A DNA stretch of 64,000 nucleotides, from NCBI RefSeq assembly GCF_004137085.1, contig NZ_QYBC01000009.1, forward strand, positions 62,001-126,000, read 5' to 3'. A program made the position numbers and the translations under genes. The notes beneath the pieces were generated by a model. It was not told the DNA's origin, made no database searches, and was given only the letters and a program-made list of their open reading frames with translations. How positions within the stretch are numbered: the first letter of the stretch is position 1; the number at the start of each line of letters is the position of its first letter. Positions 1 to 8,653 of this stretch are shown in pieces. This stretch comes from Lichenibacterium ramalinae. Lineage in GTDB: Bacteria > Pseudomonadota > Alphaproteobacteria > Rhizobiales > Beijerinckiaceae.

Positions 1-631
1 CGTCGGGCCGCGCGTAGAGCCCGCCGAAATTGCCGTCGCCGAGCAGCGCGCGGACCCCCTCCGGCGCCATCACCCGCATGCGGTCGAAGTCCACCATGGG
101 CTTTTGCGTCTCGGGCTGGACCACGCCCGGCAGGCGCGTCCAGGGGAAGTTCTCCATCCAGGAGGCGTGGCTGGCGACGGGGTCGATCTCCTGCACCTTG
201 GCGAAGGTCTTCGGCGCGCTCCACCAATTGTGGAACTTGACGGCCGTGCCGGGATGGTCGGCCATCCATTCGGTGGCGAGCGCGCCGGCCGGGGCGTTGC
301 CGCCGTGGCCGTTGACCAGGAGGATGCGGCGGAAGCCCTGGCCGTGCAGGCTGTCGAGCACGTCGCGCACCAGCGCGAGGTAGGTCGAGACCCGCAGGCT
401 GACCGAGCCCGGATAGGCCAGGAAATAGGGCGTGACGCCGTAGGGCTGGGCCGGGAAGACCGGCACGCCCAGGGGCGCCGCGGCCTCGGTGGCGACCCGC
501 TCCGACAGGATGGAATCGACCGACAGACTCAGGCCGGCATGCTGCTCGGTGGAGCCCAGCGGCAGCACGGCGCGGTCGTCCCCGGCGAGGTAGCCTTCCA
601 CCTGGGACCAGTTCATGGCGCTGATCGTCAC
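1..631 (-). CDS. Creatininase-family amidohydrolase (3' end outside window)
   Basis: This is the N-terminal ~210 residues of a creatininase/creatinine amidohydrolase-type metal-dependent hydrolase. The family opens cyclic or linear amide bonds in compounds such as creatinine or formamides. The early motif LGSTEQHAG followed by a VDS metal-ligand region, then LVNGHGGNAP near residue 100, is the family fingerprint. I chose the GTG start at 631 because it overlaps the stop of the GntR gene by 4 bp (GTGA), which implies translational coupling. The protein is truncated by the window edge, not by mutation. The neighbouring GntR regulator and peptide ABC transporter suggest a catabolic role on an imported amide. 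The substrate is unknown, and family membership is the confident part. Confidence 0.85.
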   Translation of the reverse strand, partial: MTISAMNWSQVEGYLAGDDRAVLPLGSTEQHAGLSLSVDSILSERVATEAAAPLGVPVFPAQPYGVTPYFLAYPGSVSLRVSTYLALVRDVLDSLHGQGFRRILLVNGHGGNAPAGALATEWMADHPGTAVKFHNWWSAPKTFAKVQEIDPVASHASWMENFPWTRLPGVVQPETQKPMVDFDRMRVMAPEGVRALLGDGNFGGLYARPD

Positions 632-1617
632 GCGACATCCTCCTGTGCGGCCGCGGCCTCGGCGAGCAGCGGCCGCACGATGCGGTCGATGTCGCCGGGG
701 TCCGGGCTGTGGCGGTATTCGATGGCGGCGGCGCCGCGCGGCAGCCGGTCCAGCACGGCTTCGGCGCCGGTGGCGTAGACCACCACGTCCGAGGCCCCGA
801 GCCGCGCGTCGAGGTCCGGGTCGTCGAGGAGCGCGACCGCGACGCGCGCCACATGCGGGGCGAAGCGCCCGACGCCCGGGCGCATCAGGGGCAGGAACTC
901 GGGAAAGCGCGACACGGCCAGCACCCGGGCGCGGGGGTCGAGCGAGGCGAGGGCGCGGCGCGTCGCCTCGGCCGGGATGAAGCTGATCGTGGCGAGCCGG
1001 CTGCGCGGCAGCAGCGCCGCCACGTCCCGCCGGCGGTGCGCCATGACGAGCACGAGGTCGGCGGCCCCGGCGCGCCGCAGCGCGGCGGGGTCGCGGGCGA
1101 GTTCGTCGAGCGTGACGCCCTCCACGGTCGCGGCCGGCCCCAGGGCCTCGGCCACGGCGCGGGCATAGGCGGCGGTGGCGGAGGGGAAGATGCCCACGAG
1201 GGCGAGGCGCCGGCCGGCGCGGCCGGACCGGCGCGCCGACAGCCGGGCCGCCACCAGCCCGGCGATGTCGCCCGCCGCCATGCCGAGCCCGAGGCCGTCG
1301 TCGATCAGCCGGTCGACCCGGCGGTGGAAGGCCAGCAGCCGCTCGCCCGGGCCTTCGAGGCCGCCGCGCCGCGCCACGAAGGTGCCGGAGCCCGCCCGGC
1401 CCTCGATCAGCCCGGCATGCTTCAGGTCGCGGTAGACCTGGCTCACCGTCATGGGGGCGACGCCCGCCTCCCCGGCGAGATCCCGCACCGAGGGCAGCCG
1501 GTCCCCGACCCGGAACTCGCCGCAGGCGATGCCGTAGGCGATGAGGCCGCGCAACTGCAGGCCGAGCGGCACCGGCAGGCTGCGATCGAGGGTGAGGCGG
1601 ATGAAGGCGGAGGTCAT
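628..1617 (-). CDS. GntR-family transcriptional regulator
   Basis: A 329-residue DNA-binding regulator. Residues ~15-80 form a GntR winged helix (LPSVRDLAGEAGVAPMTV, then the wing AGLIEGRAGSGTFVA). The C-terminal ~200 residues, beginning near GRRLALVGIFPSATAAYA, look like a periplasmic-binding-protein/LacI-type sensor fold rather than the FCD or UTRA domains of common GntR subfamilies. That reading is inferred from pattern only. It is co-transcribed with the creatininase-family gene (4-bp overlap) and divergent from the ABC transporter operon, so it probably controls both. A perfect 7-bp inverted repeat in the divergent spacer is a candidate operator. Confidence 0.88.
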   Translation of the reverse strand: MTSAFIRLTLDRSLPVPLGLQLRGLIAYGIACGEFRVGDRLPSVRDLAGEAGVAPMTVSQVYRDLKHAGLIEGRAGSGTFVARRGGLEGPGERLLAFHRRVDRLIDDGLGLGMAAGDIAGLVAARLSARRSGRAGRRLALVGIFPSATAAYARAVAEALGPAATVEGVTLDELARDPAALRRAGAADLVLVMAHRRRDVAALLPRSRLATISFIPAEATRRALASLDPRARVLAVSRFPEFLPLMRPGVGRFAPHVARVAVALLDDPDLDARLGASDVVVYATGAEAVLDRLPRGAAAIEYRHSPDPGDIDRIVRPLLAEAAAAQEDVA

Positions 1618-1676
1618 CTGTGCTGAAAGGCTAGCACGGTGGCGCGACGCTCCACAATCGGCTCTCCTGCATGAAA

Positions 1677-1696
1677 TAGCGGCGTTGTTGCCGCTA
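1677..1696. promoter_or_regulatory. Inverted repeat, candidate GntR operator
   Basis: A perfect palindrome TAGCGGC-N6-GCCGCTA lies in the spacer between the divergent gntR-type gene and the ABC transporter operon, in a locally AT-richer stretch. Its symmetry and spacing suit a dimeric regulator such as GntR. The assignment rests on position only. Confidence 0.4.
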
Positions 1697-1750
1697 ATCT
1701 ATGCGGGGATCGACATTGACGCGAGAGAAACGTCACGGTTATTCTGCGTC

Positions 1751-1853
1751 GGCAGTATCGGGGCCGGACGGGATCGTCACTGCGACGACATCCTGCCGAA
1801 GCCGCTCGGCTTTCGAACCGCAGGCGCCGTCGCCGGAGGCGAAAGCGCTCTAG
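1751..1853 (+). repeat. Dispersed palindromic intergenic repeat, copy 1 (divergent)
   Basis: A diverged copy of the element also present at 21801-21900 and 46919-47020. Shared landmarks are GCAGTATCGG at the left end and, at the right end, TCGCCGGAGGCGAAAGCGCTC. The middle differs, but it carries its own hairpin (AAGCCG-CT-CGGCTT near 1799-1812). It lies just upstream of the peptide-transporter binding-protein gene, so it may be part of that leader transcript. Confidence 0.55.
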
Positions 1854-1881
1854 CGCCGTAGAACACACCACCACGGGAACG

Positions 1882-3483
1882 ATGCCGATGACGATGCGCC
1901 CCCGCTTCAGGACGGTCCTGGCCCTCTCGACCTGCCTGGGGGCCTCGCTGGCCGGCGCCGCGGGGGCCGGCGCCGTGACCCGCGGCGGCATCATGACCTA
2001 CGGGCGCTACGCCGACAGCCTGTTCCTCGATCCCGTCCTCAACGACGCCAACGTCGACATCTGGATCCTGTCGAACCTTTACGACACGCTGCTGCTGCCG
2101 ACCGACGACGGCAAGGGCGTGCAGCCCGGCCTCGCCTCGGCCTATGCGGTGGCGGCGGACGGCAAGTCGATCACGCTGACGCTGCGCGACGGCATCATGT
2201 TCTCGGACGGCTCGCCCATCACGGCCGAGGACGTGAAATGGTCGCTCGACCGGGCCCGCGACCCCAAGGAGGGCATCTGGAACTTCATCGACGAGTCGAT
2301 CGGCTCCGTCGACGTCAAGGATCCCAAGACCGTGGTGCTGACGCTGAAGCACCCCGACCCCGCCATCGTGGCGGGCCTCAGCGTCTTCAACAACGGCATC
2401 ATGCCGAAGAAGCTCGTCGAGGCCATGCCGGGCGCGACGCTCGACGACAAGGCCAAGGCCTTCGCCGAGCACCCCGTCGGCTCCGGCCCCTTCGCCTTCG
2501 CGTCGTGGAGCCGCGGCCAGACGATGAAGCTCGTCAAGAACCAGCACTATTGGCGCCCGGGTGCCGACGGCAAGCCGCTGCCCTACCTCGACGGCGTCAC
2601 CTTCGAGGTCCTGCCCGACGACGCGACGCGGCTGCTCAAGGTGCAGTCGGGCGAACTCGACGGCGCGGAATTCGTGCCCTTCAGCCGCGTCGAGGAGCTC
2701 AAGGCCGACCCCAAGCTCGACATGGCGCTGTTCCCCTCCACCAAGGTGGCCTACGGCACGTTCAACGTGCGGCCCAAGCTGAAGAGCGGCGCCGACAACC
2801 CGCTCGCCAACGTCAAGGTCCGCCAGGCGCTCAACGTCGCCGCCGACAAGGACGCCATCATCGCCATCGTGACCCATGGCGTCGGCACGCCCATGTCGAG
2901 CTTCATGTCGAGCGCGACGCCGCTCCACGCCGGCACCGGCACGGAATTCCCGGCCGACCCCGCCAAGGCCAAGGCGTTGATGAAGGAGGCGGGCTTCGAG
3001 AAGGGCTTCGGCTTCCCCGTCCTGGTCCTGGCCGGCAACGTCGACGAGATCGGCATCGCCACGGCGCTTCAGCAGATGTGGGCGGACCTCGGCGTGACGC
3101 TGGAGATCCAGCAGGTCGACAATGCCACGCTGACGGCGCGCTTCCGCGAGGGCGACTTCTCGATGCGGCTCGGCTACTGGACGGACGACATCGCCGATCC
3201 GAGCGAGATCGCCTCCTACTTCGGCTACTACCCCAACATCCAGGCCCAGCATTCGGGCTGGAACGACCCGGCCTTCAACACGCTGTTCGAGGCCTCGCAG
3301 CAGGAACTCGACCCCGCCAAGCGCGCCGACCAATATGCCAGGATGCAGGCCATCTACCGCGACGGCCCGACCCTGCCGCTCTACGAATCGCCCTATCCCG
3401 TTGTGCTGAAGAAGAGCGTGCACGGCTTCCTGCAGATCCCGCTCGGCAACAACATCTTCTCGGGCGCGTCGCTCGAGAAGTGA
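1882..3483 (+). CDS. Peptide/opine-type ABC transporter substrate-binding protein
   Basis: A 533-residue periplasmic solute-binding protein of the SBP_bac_5 (DppA/OppA/NikA) family. An N-terminal signal peptide (basic MRPRFR, then a hydrophobic stretch ending AGAAGAGA) directs export. The mature part shows the family pattern: RYADSLFLDP, DNLYDTLL-like YDTLLLPTDDGKGVQPGLA, and the FSDGSPITAEDVKWSLDRA block. It is the first gene of a five-gene transporter operon (binding protein, two permeases, two ATPases). The real ligand is unknown. The neighbouring creatininase-family hydrolase, aminotransferase and ornithine cyclodeaminase suggest an amino-acid-derived or amidated compound, which is an inference. 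Confidence 0.93.
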   Translation: MPMTMRPRFRTVLALSTCLGASLAGAAGAGAVTRGGIMTYGRYADSLFLDPVLNDANVDIWILSNLYDTLLLPTDDGKGVQPGLASAYAVAADGKSITLTLRDGIMFSDGSPITAEDVKWSLDRARDPKEGIWNFIDESIGSVDVKDPKTVVLTLKHPDPAIVAGLSVFNNGIMPKKLVEAMPGATLDDKAKAFAEHPVGSGPFAFASWSRGQTMKLVKNQHYWRPGADGKPLPYLDGVTFEVLPDDATRLLKVQSGELDGAEFVPFSRVEELKADPKLDMALFPSTKVAYGTFNVRPKLKSGADNPLANVKVRQALNVAADKDAIIAIVTHGVGTPMSSFMSSATPLHAGTGTEFPADPAKAKALMKEAGFEKGFGFPVLVLAGNVDEIGIATALQQMWADLGVTLEIQQVDNATLTARFREGDFSMRLGYWTDDIADPSEIASYFGYYPNIQAQHSGWNDPAFNTLFEASQQELDPAKRADQYARMQAIYRDGPTLPLYESPYPVVLKKSVHGFLQIPLGNNIFSGASLEK

Positions 3484-3550
3484 GCCCGCGCGTCCCGCAT
3501 CCCCCGGCCCGCGCGGTCCCCCGCGCGGCGCCCCGCACCGGCCTCGCCCC

Positions 3551-4489
3551 GTGCTGAGCGCCGGCTACGTCCTGCGCCGCGTCCTCCAGATGGTGCCGAC
3601 GCTCGTCTTCATCCTGGTCGTCACCTTCGTGCTGGTGCGGCTGCTGCCGGGCGACCCGCTGAGCGCCATCGGGGGCGATCACGTCACGGACGCCCAGGTG
3701 GCGCAGGCCCGGGCCGCCTACGGGCTCGACCAGCCGCTTTTCGCCCAGTTCCTGCTCTACGTCCGCCGCGTCGTCACCGGGGACCTCGGCCGGTCCATCG
3801 TGGTGCAGGTGCCGGTGTGGTCGCTGGTGGGCGAGCGCCTGCCCCCCACCATGCTGCTGTCCGGCATGGCGGTCGCCATCGGGGTCGGCCTCGCGGTGCC
3901 GCTCGCCTTCGCGTCGGCGCTGCGGCGCGGCCGTGCCACGGACCTCGCCATCCGGGCGGGCGCCCAGGTGGGCCTGTCCATGCCGGTCTTCTACATCGGC
4001 CTCGTGCTGCTCACGGTCTTCTCGGCGCATCTGCGCTGGTTCCCGGTGGGGGGCTACGGCGACGGCTGGGGCGACCGCGTCTACCACCTGTTCCTGCCGG
4101 CGCTGACGCTGGGCGTCAGCCTCGCCGCCGTGCTGATGCGCAGCCTGCGCGCCGCCATCGTCGACGTGCTGGGCGCCGAATACGTGGATTTCGCCCGCGC
4201 CAAGGGGCTCCCGACGCGCGTCATCCTGCTGCGCCACGTGCTGCGCAACGCCCTCATCTCGACGCTGGCGCTGCTCGGCCCCACGGTGGGCTCGCTGCTC
4301 GGCGGCGCCGTCATCACGGAATCGGTCTTCGCCATCCCCGGCGTCGGCCGGCTGATGATCGAGAGCATCTACGGGCGCGACTACCCGGTGATCCAGGGGC
4401 TGACGCTGTCGCTCGCCGTGACGGTGTCGCTGGCCTTCCTGGTGACGGACCTGATCCAGGCCTCGCTCGACCCGCGGGTGGCGCGGTGA
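3551..4489 (+). CDS. ABC transporter permease, DppB/OppB type
   Basis: A 312-residue inner-membrane permease. It has six predicted membrane segments, an N-terminal segment MVPTLVFILVVTFVLVRLLPGDP typical of DppB proteins, and the EAA cytoplasmic loop ALGAEYVDFARAKGLP-like sequence near residue 205. It pairs with the next gene to form the channel. The GTG start at 3551 gives the usual family N-terminus (VLSAGYVLRR). It lies 67 bp after the binding protein, and its stop overlaps the GTG of the next permease by 4 bp. Confidence 0.93.
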   Translation: MLSAGYVLRRVLQMVPTLVFILVVTFVLVRLLPGDPLSAIGGDHVTDAQVAQARAAYGLDQPLFAQFLLYVRRVVTGDLGRSIVVQVPVWSLVGERLPPTMLLSGMAVAIGVGLAVPLAFASALRRGRATDLAIRAGAQVGLSMPVFYIGLVLLTVFSAHLRWFPVGGYGDGWGDRVYHLFLPALTLGVSLAAVLMRSLRAAIVDVLGAEYVDFARAKGLPTRVILLRHVLRNALISTLALLGPTVGSLLGGAVITESVFAIPGVGRLMIESIYGRDYPVIQGLTLSLAVTVSLAFLVTDLIQASLDPRVAR

Positions 4490-5358
4490 CGGCCGCCGAA
4501 GACCTGCTGTCACGGCGGCGGCCCGCGCCGCGGCGCTTCCGCCCCCCGTCCCTGCCGCGCCCGTCCCCGGCGCTGGCGGGCGGCCTCGCCATCCTGGCCG
4601 CCCTCTTGGTGCTGGCGCTGGTGCCGGGCCTCGTCGCCCCCTATGCCCCGGCGGCCTTCGACTATCGCGCCATCCTGAAACCCCCGTCCTTCGCCCACCC
4701 CTTCGGCACGGACAATTTCGGGCGCGACATCCTGTCCCGCACGGTCTGGGCGACGCGGGTCGACCTGCAGATCGCCCTGTTCGGCACGCTGGTCCCGGTG
4801 GTGTTCGGCACGCTGGCGGGGGCGGTCGTGGGCTATTACGGCGGCTGGGTCGAGGCGCTGTTCGGCCGGGTGGTCGACGCGGTCGTGACCTTTCCGTTCC
4901 TGGTGCTGGTCATCGCCATCGTGGCGGTGCTGGGGCCCGGGCTGTTCAACCTCTACATCGCCGTCAGCGTCGTCGGCTGGGTTTTCTATGCCCGCATCGT
5001 GGCGGCGGGCGTCGCGCTGCAGCGCCGGCTCGACTATGCGGCGGCGGCCCGCGTCATGGGCTATTCGACGCCCCGCATCGTGCTGCGCCACCTGCTGCCC
5101 AACGCGGTCTCGGCCGCGATCGTCTATTGGATGACCGACATGGCGCTGTGCATCCTGCTCGGCTCGAGCCTCGGCTATCTCGGGCTCGGCGCCCAGCCGC
5201 CGACGGCCGAATGGGGCGTGCTCATCGCCGACGGCAAGAACTACATGAACACCGCCTGGTGGATCTCGATCTTTCCCGGCGTCGCCATCGTCCTGGCGGG
5301 GCTCGGCTTCAGCCTGCTCGGCGACGGCCTCGCCGACCTGCTGCGGCCGAAGCGATGA
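4486..5358 (+). CDS. ABC transporter permease, DppC/OppC type
   Basis: A 290-residue partner permease with the DppC hallmarks: a basic N-terminal tail, one membrane segment, then HPFGTDNFGRDILSRTVWATR, then five further segments with an EAA loop around YAAAARVMGYSTPRIVLRHLLPN. The GTG start at 4486 is chosen over longer in-frame readings because it overlaps the upstream stop (GTGA) and produces the standard family length. Its stop overlaps the ATG of the first ATPase (ATGA), so the whole transporter is translationally coupled. Confidence 0.92.
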   Translation: MTAAEDLLSRRRPAPRRFRPPSLPRPSPALAGGLAILAALLVLALVPGLVAPYAPAAFDYRAILKPPSFAHPFGTDNFGRDILSRTVWATRVDLQIALFGTLVPVVFGTLAGAVVGYYGGWVEALFGRVVDAVVTFPFLVLVIAIVAVLGPGLFNLYIAVSVVGWVFYARIVAAGVALQRRLDYAAAARVMGYSTPRIVLRHLLPNAVSAAIVYWMTDMALCILLGSSLGYLGLGAQPPTAEWGVLIADGKNYMNTAWWISIFPGVAIVLAGLGFSLLGDGLADLLRPKR

Positions 5359-6410
5359 CGGGGGTGGCGGACACCCGCCCCGGCGCCCTCGCGGTGCGGG
5401 GCCTCAGGACCGTCTTCGCCTCGCCGGCGGGCCCGCTCACGGCCGTCGACGGCGTCGACCTCGACCTCGCGCCGGGCGAGATCCTGGGCCTCGTGGGCGA
5501 ATCGGGCTCGGGCAAGAGCGTCACGCTGCGCTCGCTGCTGCGCCTCGTGCGTCCGCCGGGCCGCATCGCCGGCGAGGTCCTGTGGGGTGGGCGCGACCTC
5601 CTCGGCCTGCGCCCGGGCGAGCTGCGCCGGGTGCGGGGCCGCGAGATCGCCACCGTGTTCCAGGAGCCCATGACGGCGCTGAACCCCGTCCTGACCGTCG
5701 GGCGGCAGATCGACGAGAGCCTGCGGGCCCATACCGGGCTCGACGCGCGCGGCCGCCGTGCCCGCGGCGTCGACCTGCTCGACCTCGTCGGCATCCCGGC
5801 CCCGGCCACCCGCCTCGCCGACTACCCGCACCAGTTCTCCGGCGGCATGCGCCAGCGCGCCATGATCGCCATCGCGCTGGCGGGCGAGCCCCGGCTGCTG
5901 CTCGCCGACGAGCCCACGACGGCGCTCGACGTCACCATCCAGGACCAGATCCTGAAGCTCATCCTGGCGCTGCGGGCGCGGCTCGGCATGGGCGTGATCC
6001 TGGTCACGCACGACCTCGGCGTCGTGGCGCAGAGCTGCGACCGCGTCGCCGTCATGTATGCGGGGCGCATCGTCGAGACCGGCCCGGTCGCGGCGCTCTT
6101 CGCCGAGCCGCGCCACGCCTATACGCGCGGGCTCATCGGCTCGGTGCCGCGGGCCGGGGGCGAGCGACGCCCGCTGCTGTCCATCGACGGCACCCCGCCC
6201 GGCCTCGGGGCGCGGCCGGCGGGCTGCGCCTTCCATCCCCGCTGCGGCTTCGCCACCGACGCTTGCCGGCGCGAAGCGCCGCCCCTCGCCGCGGTGGCGC
6301 CTGGCCGCGAAGCGGCTGGCCGCGAAGCGCCTGGCCGCGAAGCGGCCTGTTGGCACCACGCGGCCGTGGCGGCCGCCGGCATCGAAGCGCCCGTCCCGGA
6401 GCCCGCATGA
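5355..6410 (+). CDS. ABC transporter ATP-binding protein, DppD/OppD type
   Basis: A 351-residue ATPase that powers the peptide-type transporter. Walker A GESGSGKS is at residues 48-55, the Q-loop is in [12 protein letters not shown], the signature FSGGMRQR is near residue 161, and Walker B is [12 protein letters not shown]. The C-terminal oligopeptide-transporter extension with clustered Cys (CAFHPRCGF) is present. Inside that extension, between two of the conserved Cys residues, is a three-unit repeat of G-R-E-A-(A/P) encoded by a 15-bp tandem repeat, not a normal family feature. ATG at 5355 overlaps the upstream stop. Confidence 0.93.
   Translation: MTGVADTRPGALAVRGLRTVFASPAGPLTAVDGVDLDLAPGEILGLVGESGSGKSVTLRSLLRLVRPPGRIAGEVLWGGRDLLGLRPGELRRVRGREIATVFQEPMTALNPVLTVGRQIDESLRAHTGLDARGRRARGVDLLDLVGIPAPATRLADYPHQFSGGMRQRAMIAIALAGEPRLLLADEPTTALDVTIQDQILKLILALRARLGMGVILVTHDLGVVAQSCDRVAVMYAGRIVETGPVAALFAEPRHAYTRGLIGSVPRAGGERRPLLSIDGTPPGLGARPAGCAFHPRCGFATDACRREAPPLAAVAPGREAAGREAPGREAACWHHAAVAAAGIEAPVPEPA
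6301..6345 (+). repeat. In-frame 15-bp tandem repeat, three units
   Basis: Three consecutive copies of CTGGCCGCGAAGCG(G/C), nearly identical, lie within the C-terminal Cys-rich extension of the DppD-like ATPase. They keep the reading frame and add the pentapeptide GREA(A/P) three times. Confidence 0.9.
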
Positions 6411-7405
6411 GCGCCGCGCCCCTCCTGTCGCTCGAGGACGTCGTGGTGCGGTTCCCCCTGCGCCGCACCGTGATGGACCGCCTGGCGCGACGCCCGGCCC
6501 GGGCCGTCCATGCGCTGAACGGCGTGCGGCTCGACCTCCACCGCGGCGAGACGCTGGGGCTGGTCGGCGAATCCGGCTGCGGCAAGTCCACCCTGGCGCG
6601 GGCGGTGGTGCGGCTGCTCGACCCCGACGACGGCCGCGTGCGCTTCGAGGGGCAGGACATCGCCGGGCTCGTCGGCGCGGCCCGCCGCGGCTTCAACAAG
6701 CGCGTCCAGATGGTCTTCCAGGACCCCTACGGCTCGCTGAACCCGCGCATGACGGTGCGCCAGGTGCTGCACGAGGCCCTGTCGGTCCACCGCATGCGGC
6801 CGCGGGCCGCCATCCCGGGGCGCATCGCCGAACTCCTCGACCTCGTGCGCCTGCCGCCCGACAGCGCCGACCGCCTGCCGCACCAGTTCTCGGGCGGGCA
6901 GCGCCAGCGCATCGGCATCGCCCGGGCGCTGGCGGTCGAGCCCGACCTGCTGGTCGCCGACGAACTCGTCTCGGCGCTCGACGTCTCGGTCCAGGCGCAG
7001 GTGGTGAACCTGCTCCTCGACCTGCAGGGGCGGCTCGGCCTCACGGTGCTGTTCGTGGCCCACGACCTGAGGCTCGTGCGCCACATCTCGCACCGCGTCG
7101 CCGTCATGTATCTCGGCTCGGTGATGGAGGTGGGCGACACGGAAGCGCTGTTCTCGGCGCCCCGCCACCCCTACACGCGGGCGCTGCTCGACGCCGCACC
7201 CGACCTCGACCCGGCGCGCCGCACCGCGGTGGCGGCGGCCCGCGGCGAACTGCCGAGCCCCCTCGCCGTGCCGTCGGGCTGCCCCTTCCACACCCGCTGC
7301 CCCCACGCCTTCGACCGCTGCCGCACCGAACGCCCCGTGCTGGCGCCGCGCGGCCCGGCGGGCCGCGCCGCCTGCCACCTCGAAGGCTTCGGCGCACCGG
7401 CCTGA
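6407..7405 (+). CDS. ABC transporter ATP-binding protein, DppF/OppF type
   Basis: A 332-residue second ATPase of the peptide-type transporter. Walker A GESGCGKS is at residues 54-61, the Q-loop is in MVFQDPYGSLNPRM, the signature is FSGGQRQRIGIARAL and Walker B is LLVADELVSALDVS. The usual E after Walker B Asp is kept (DEL). The C-terminal Cys-containing extension (CPFHTRCPHAFDRC) is also present. The ATG at 6407 overlaps the stop of the first ATPase. It is the last gene of the transporter, and the aminotransferase follows 75 bp later. Confidence 0.93.
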   Translation: MSAAPLLSLEDVVVRFPLRRTVMDRLARRPARAVHALNGVRLDLHRGETLGLVGESGCGKSTLARAVVRLLDPDDGRVRFEGQDIAGLVGAARRGFNKRVQMVFQDPYGSLNPRMTVRQVLHEALSVHRMRPRAAIPGRIAELLDLVRLPPDSADRLPHQFSGGQRQRIGIARALAVEPDLLVADELVSALDVSVQAQVVNLLLDLQGRLGLTVLFVAHDLRLVRHISHRVAVMYLGSVMEVGDTEALFSAPRHPYTRALLDAAPDLDPARRTAVAAARGELPSPLAVPSGCPFHTRCPHAFDRCRTERPVLAPRGPAGRAACHLEGFGAPA

Positions 7406-7480
7406 GGGCGGGGTCCGGACCGGCTCCGCGGCCGAACCGTGCTAGAAACGCCGCCGGAACGGCGAGGGGAGGGGACGGCC

Positions 7481-8620
7481 ATGAAGATCCGCGAGTTCGG
7501 CGTCGAGATCTGGATGAACCGCCACGAGACCGACTGCGCGCTGAACCTCGCCGAAACCTGCGTCGAGTCCCTGACCGTGGCCGAACTCCTCGCCATGGCG
7601 GGCAAGACCGAGACCATCCTGGCCGAACTGCTGCCCCTGAAGCTCACCTACGGCGCGATCGAAGGCAGCGCGCGCCTGCGCGGGCTCATCGCCGACCTTT
7701 ACGCGGCGCAGGGTCCCGACAACGTCGTCGTCACCCACGGGGCGATCGGCGCCAATGCCCTGGTGTACAGCGCGCTGGTCGAGCCGGGAGACCGCGTCGT
7801 GCCGCTGCTGCCCACCTACCAGCAGCATGCGTCGATCCCGCAGAGCCTCGGGGCGGACGTGCAGGCCCTGTGGCTGCGCGAGCAGGACGGCTTCCTGCCC
7901 GACCTCGATGCACTGCGCCGCCTGGCGGTGCCGGGCACCAAGCTCATCGCCATCAACAACCCCAACAACCCGACCGGGGCGCTGATGGACGTCGCCCTGC
8001 TGCGGGAGGTGGTCGGGATCGCCCGCGGCTGCGGGGCCTGGCTGCTGTGCGACGAGGTGTACCGCGGCACCGACCAGGAGGGCGACGGCACGATGGCATC
8101 GGTCGCCGACCTCTACGAGAAGGGGATCAGCACCGGCAGCATGTCCAAGACCTTCTCGCTGGCGGGCCTGCGCCTCGGCTGGATCGCGGCGCCGCCGGCG
8201 CTGATCCGGGCCGTCGGCATCCACCGCGACTACAACACCATCAGCGTCGGCGTGCTCGACGACCATTTCGCCGCCATCGCGCTCGAGCACCGCGACAGGA
8301 TCCTGGCGCGCAGCCGCGCCATCACGCGCCGCAACCTCGCGATCCTCGACGGCTGGGTGACGCGGGAACGGCTGGTGTCGTGGGTGAAGCCGCGGTCCGG
8401 CACGACCGCGCTGCTGCGCTACGACCTGCCCGTCCCCTCGGAGGCGCTCTGCCTGAAGCTGCTGGAGCGCACCGGCGTGCTGCTGACCCCGGGCAGCGCC
8501 CTCGACATGGAGGGCTGCCTCCGCATCGGCTTCACCAACCCCGAGGACGCGCTGCGCGAGGGCCTCGACCGCCTGGCGACCTTCCTGCGCGAGGAGCGGG
8601 CGGCGGTCGGGGCCGCCTGA
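7481..8620 (+). CDS. PLP-dependent aminotransferase, class I/II
   Basis: A 379-residue fold-type-I PLP enzyme. Lys223 in GSMSKTFSLAGLRLGW is the Schiff-base lysine. NNPNNPTGAL supplies the conserved Asn and CDEVYRG the Asp that contacts the pyridine nitrogen. The ATG at 7481 follows GAGGGGAGGGG, a strong ribosome-binding site, and I prefer it to the upstream TTG/CTG-like starts. It lies directly downstream of the transporter and in front of the convergent ornithine cyclodeaminase gene, so it probably transaminates or beta-eliminates the imported amino compound. The exact substrate cannot be read from sequence. Confidence 0.87.
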   Translation: MKIREFGVEIWMNRHETDCALNLAETCVESLTVAELLAMAGKTETILAELLPLKLTYGAIEGSARLRGLIADLYAAQGPDNVVVTHGAIGANALVYSALVEPGDRVVPLLPTYQQHASIPQSLGADVQALWLREQDGFLPDLDALRRLAVPGTKLIAINNPNNPTGALMDVALLREVVGIARGCGAWLLCDEVYRGTDQEGDGTMASVADLYEKGISTGSMSKTFSLAGLRLGWIAAPPALIRAVGIHRDYNTISVGVLDDHFAAIALEHRDRILARSRAITRRNLAILDGWVTRERLVSWVKPRSGTTALLRYDLPVPSEALCLKLLERTGVLLTPGSALDMEGCLRIGFTNPEDALREGLDRLATFLREERAAVGAA

Positions 8621-8653
8621 GCCGGCCCAAGCCCAAGCGGAGCGAGCCGGAGC

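Noticed and set aside
1777-3423. Long minus-strand ORF opposite the peptide-binding protein
   Set aside because: His/Arg/Gly-biased shadow translation of a real high-GC gene, with no domain and no signal.
7481-8620. Specific assignment as capreomycidine-synthase-like enzyme
   Set aside because: Vague resemblance from memory and context only; the sequence supports a class I/II PLP enzyme and nothing narrower.
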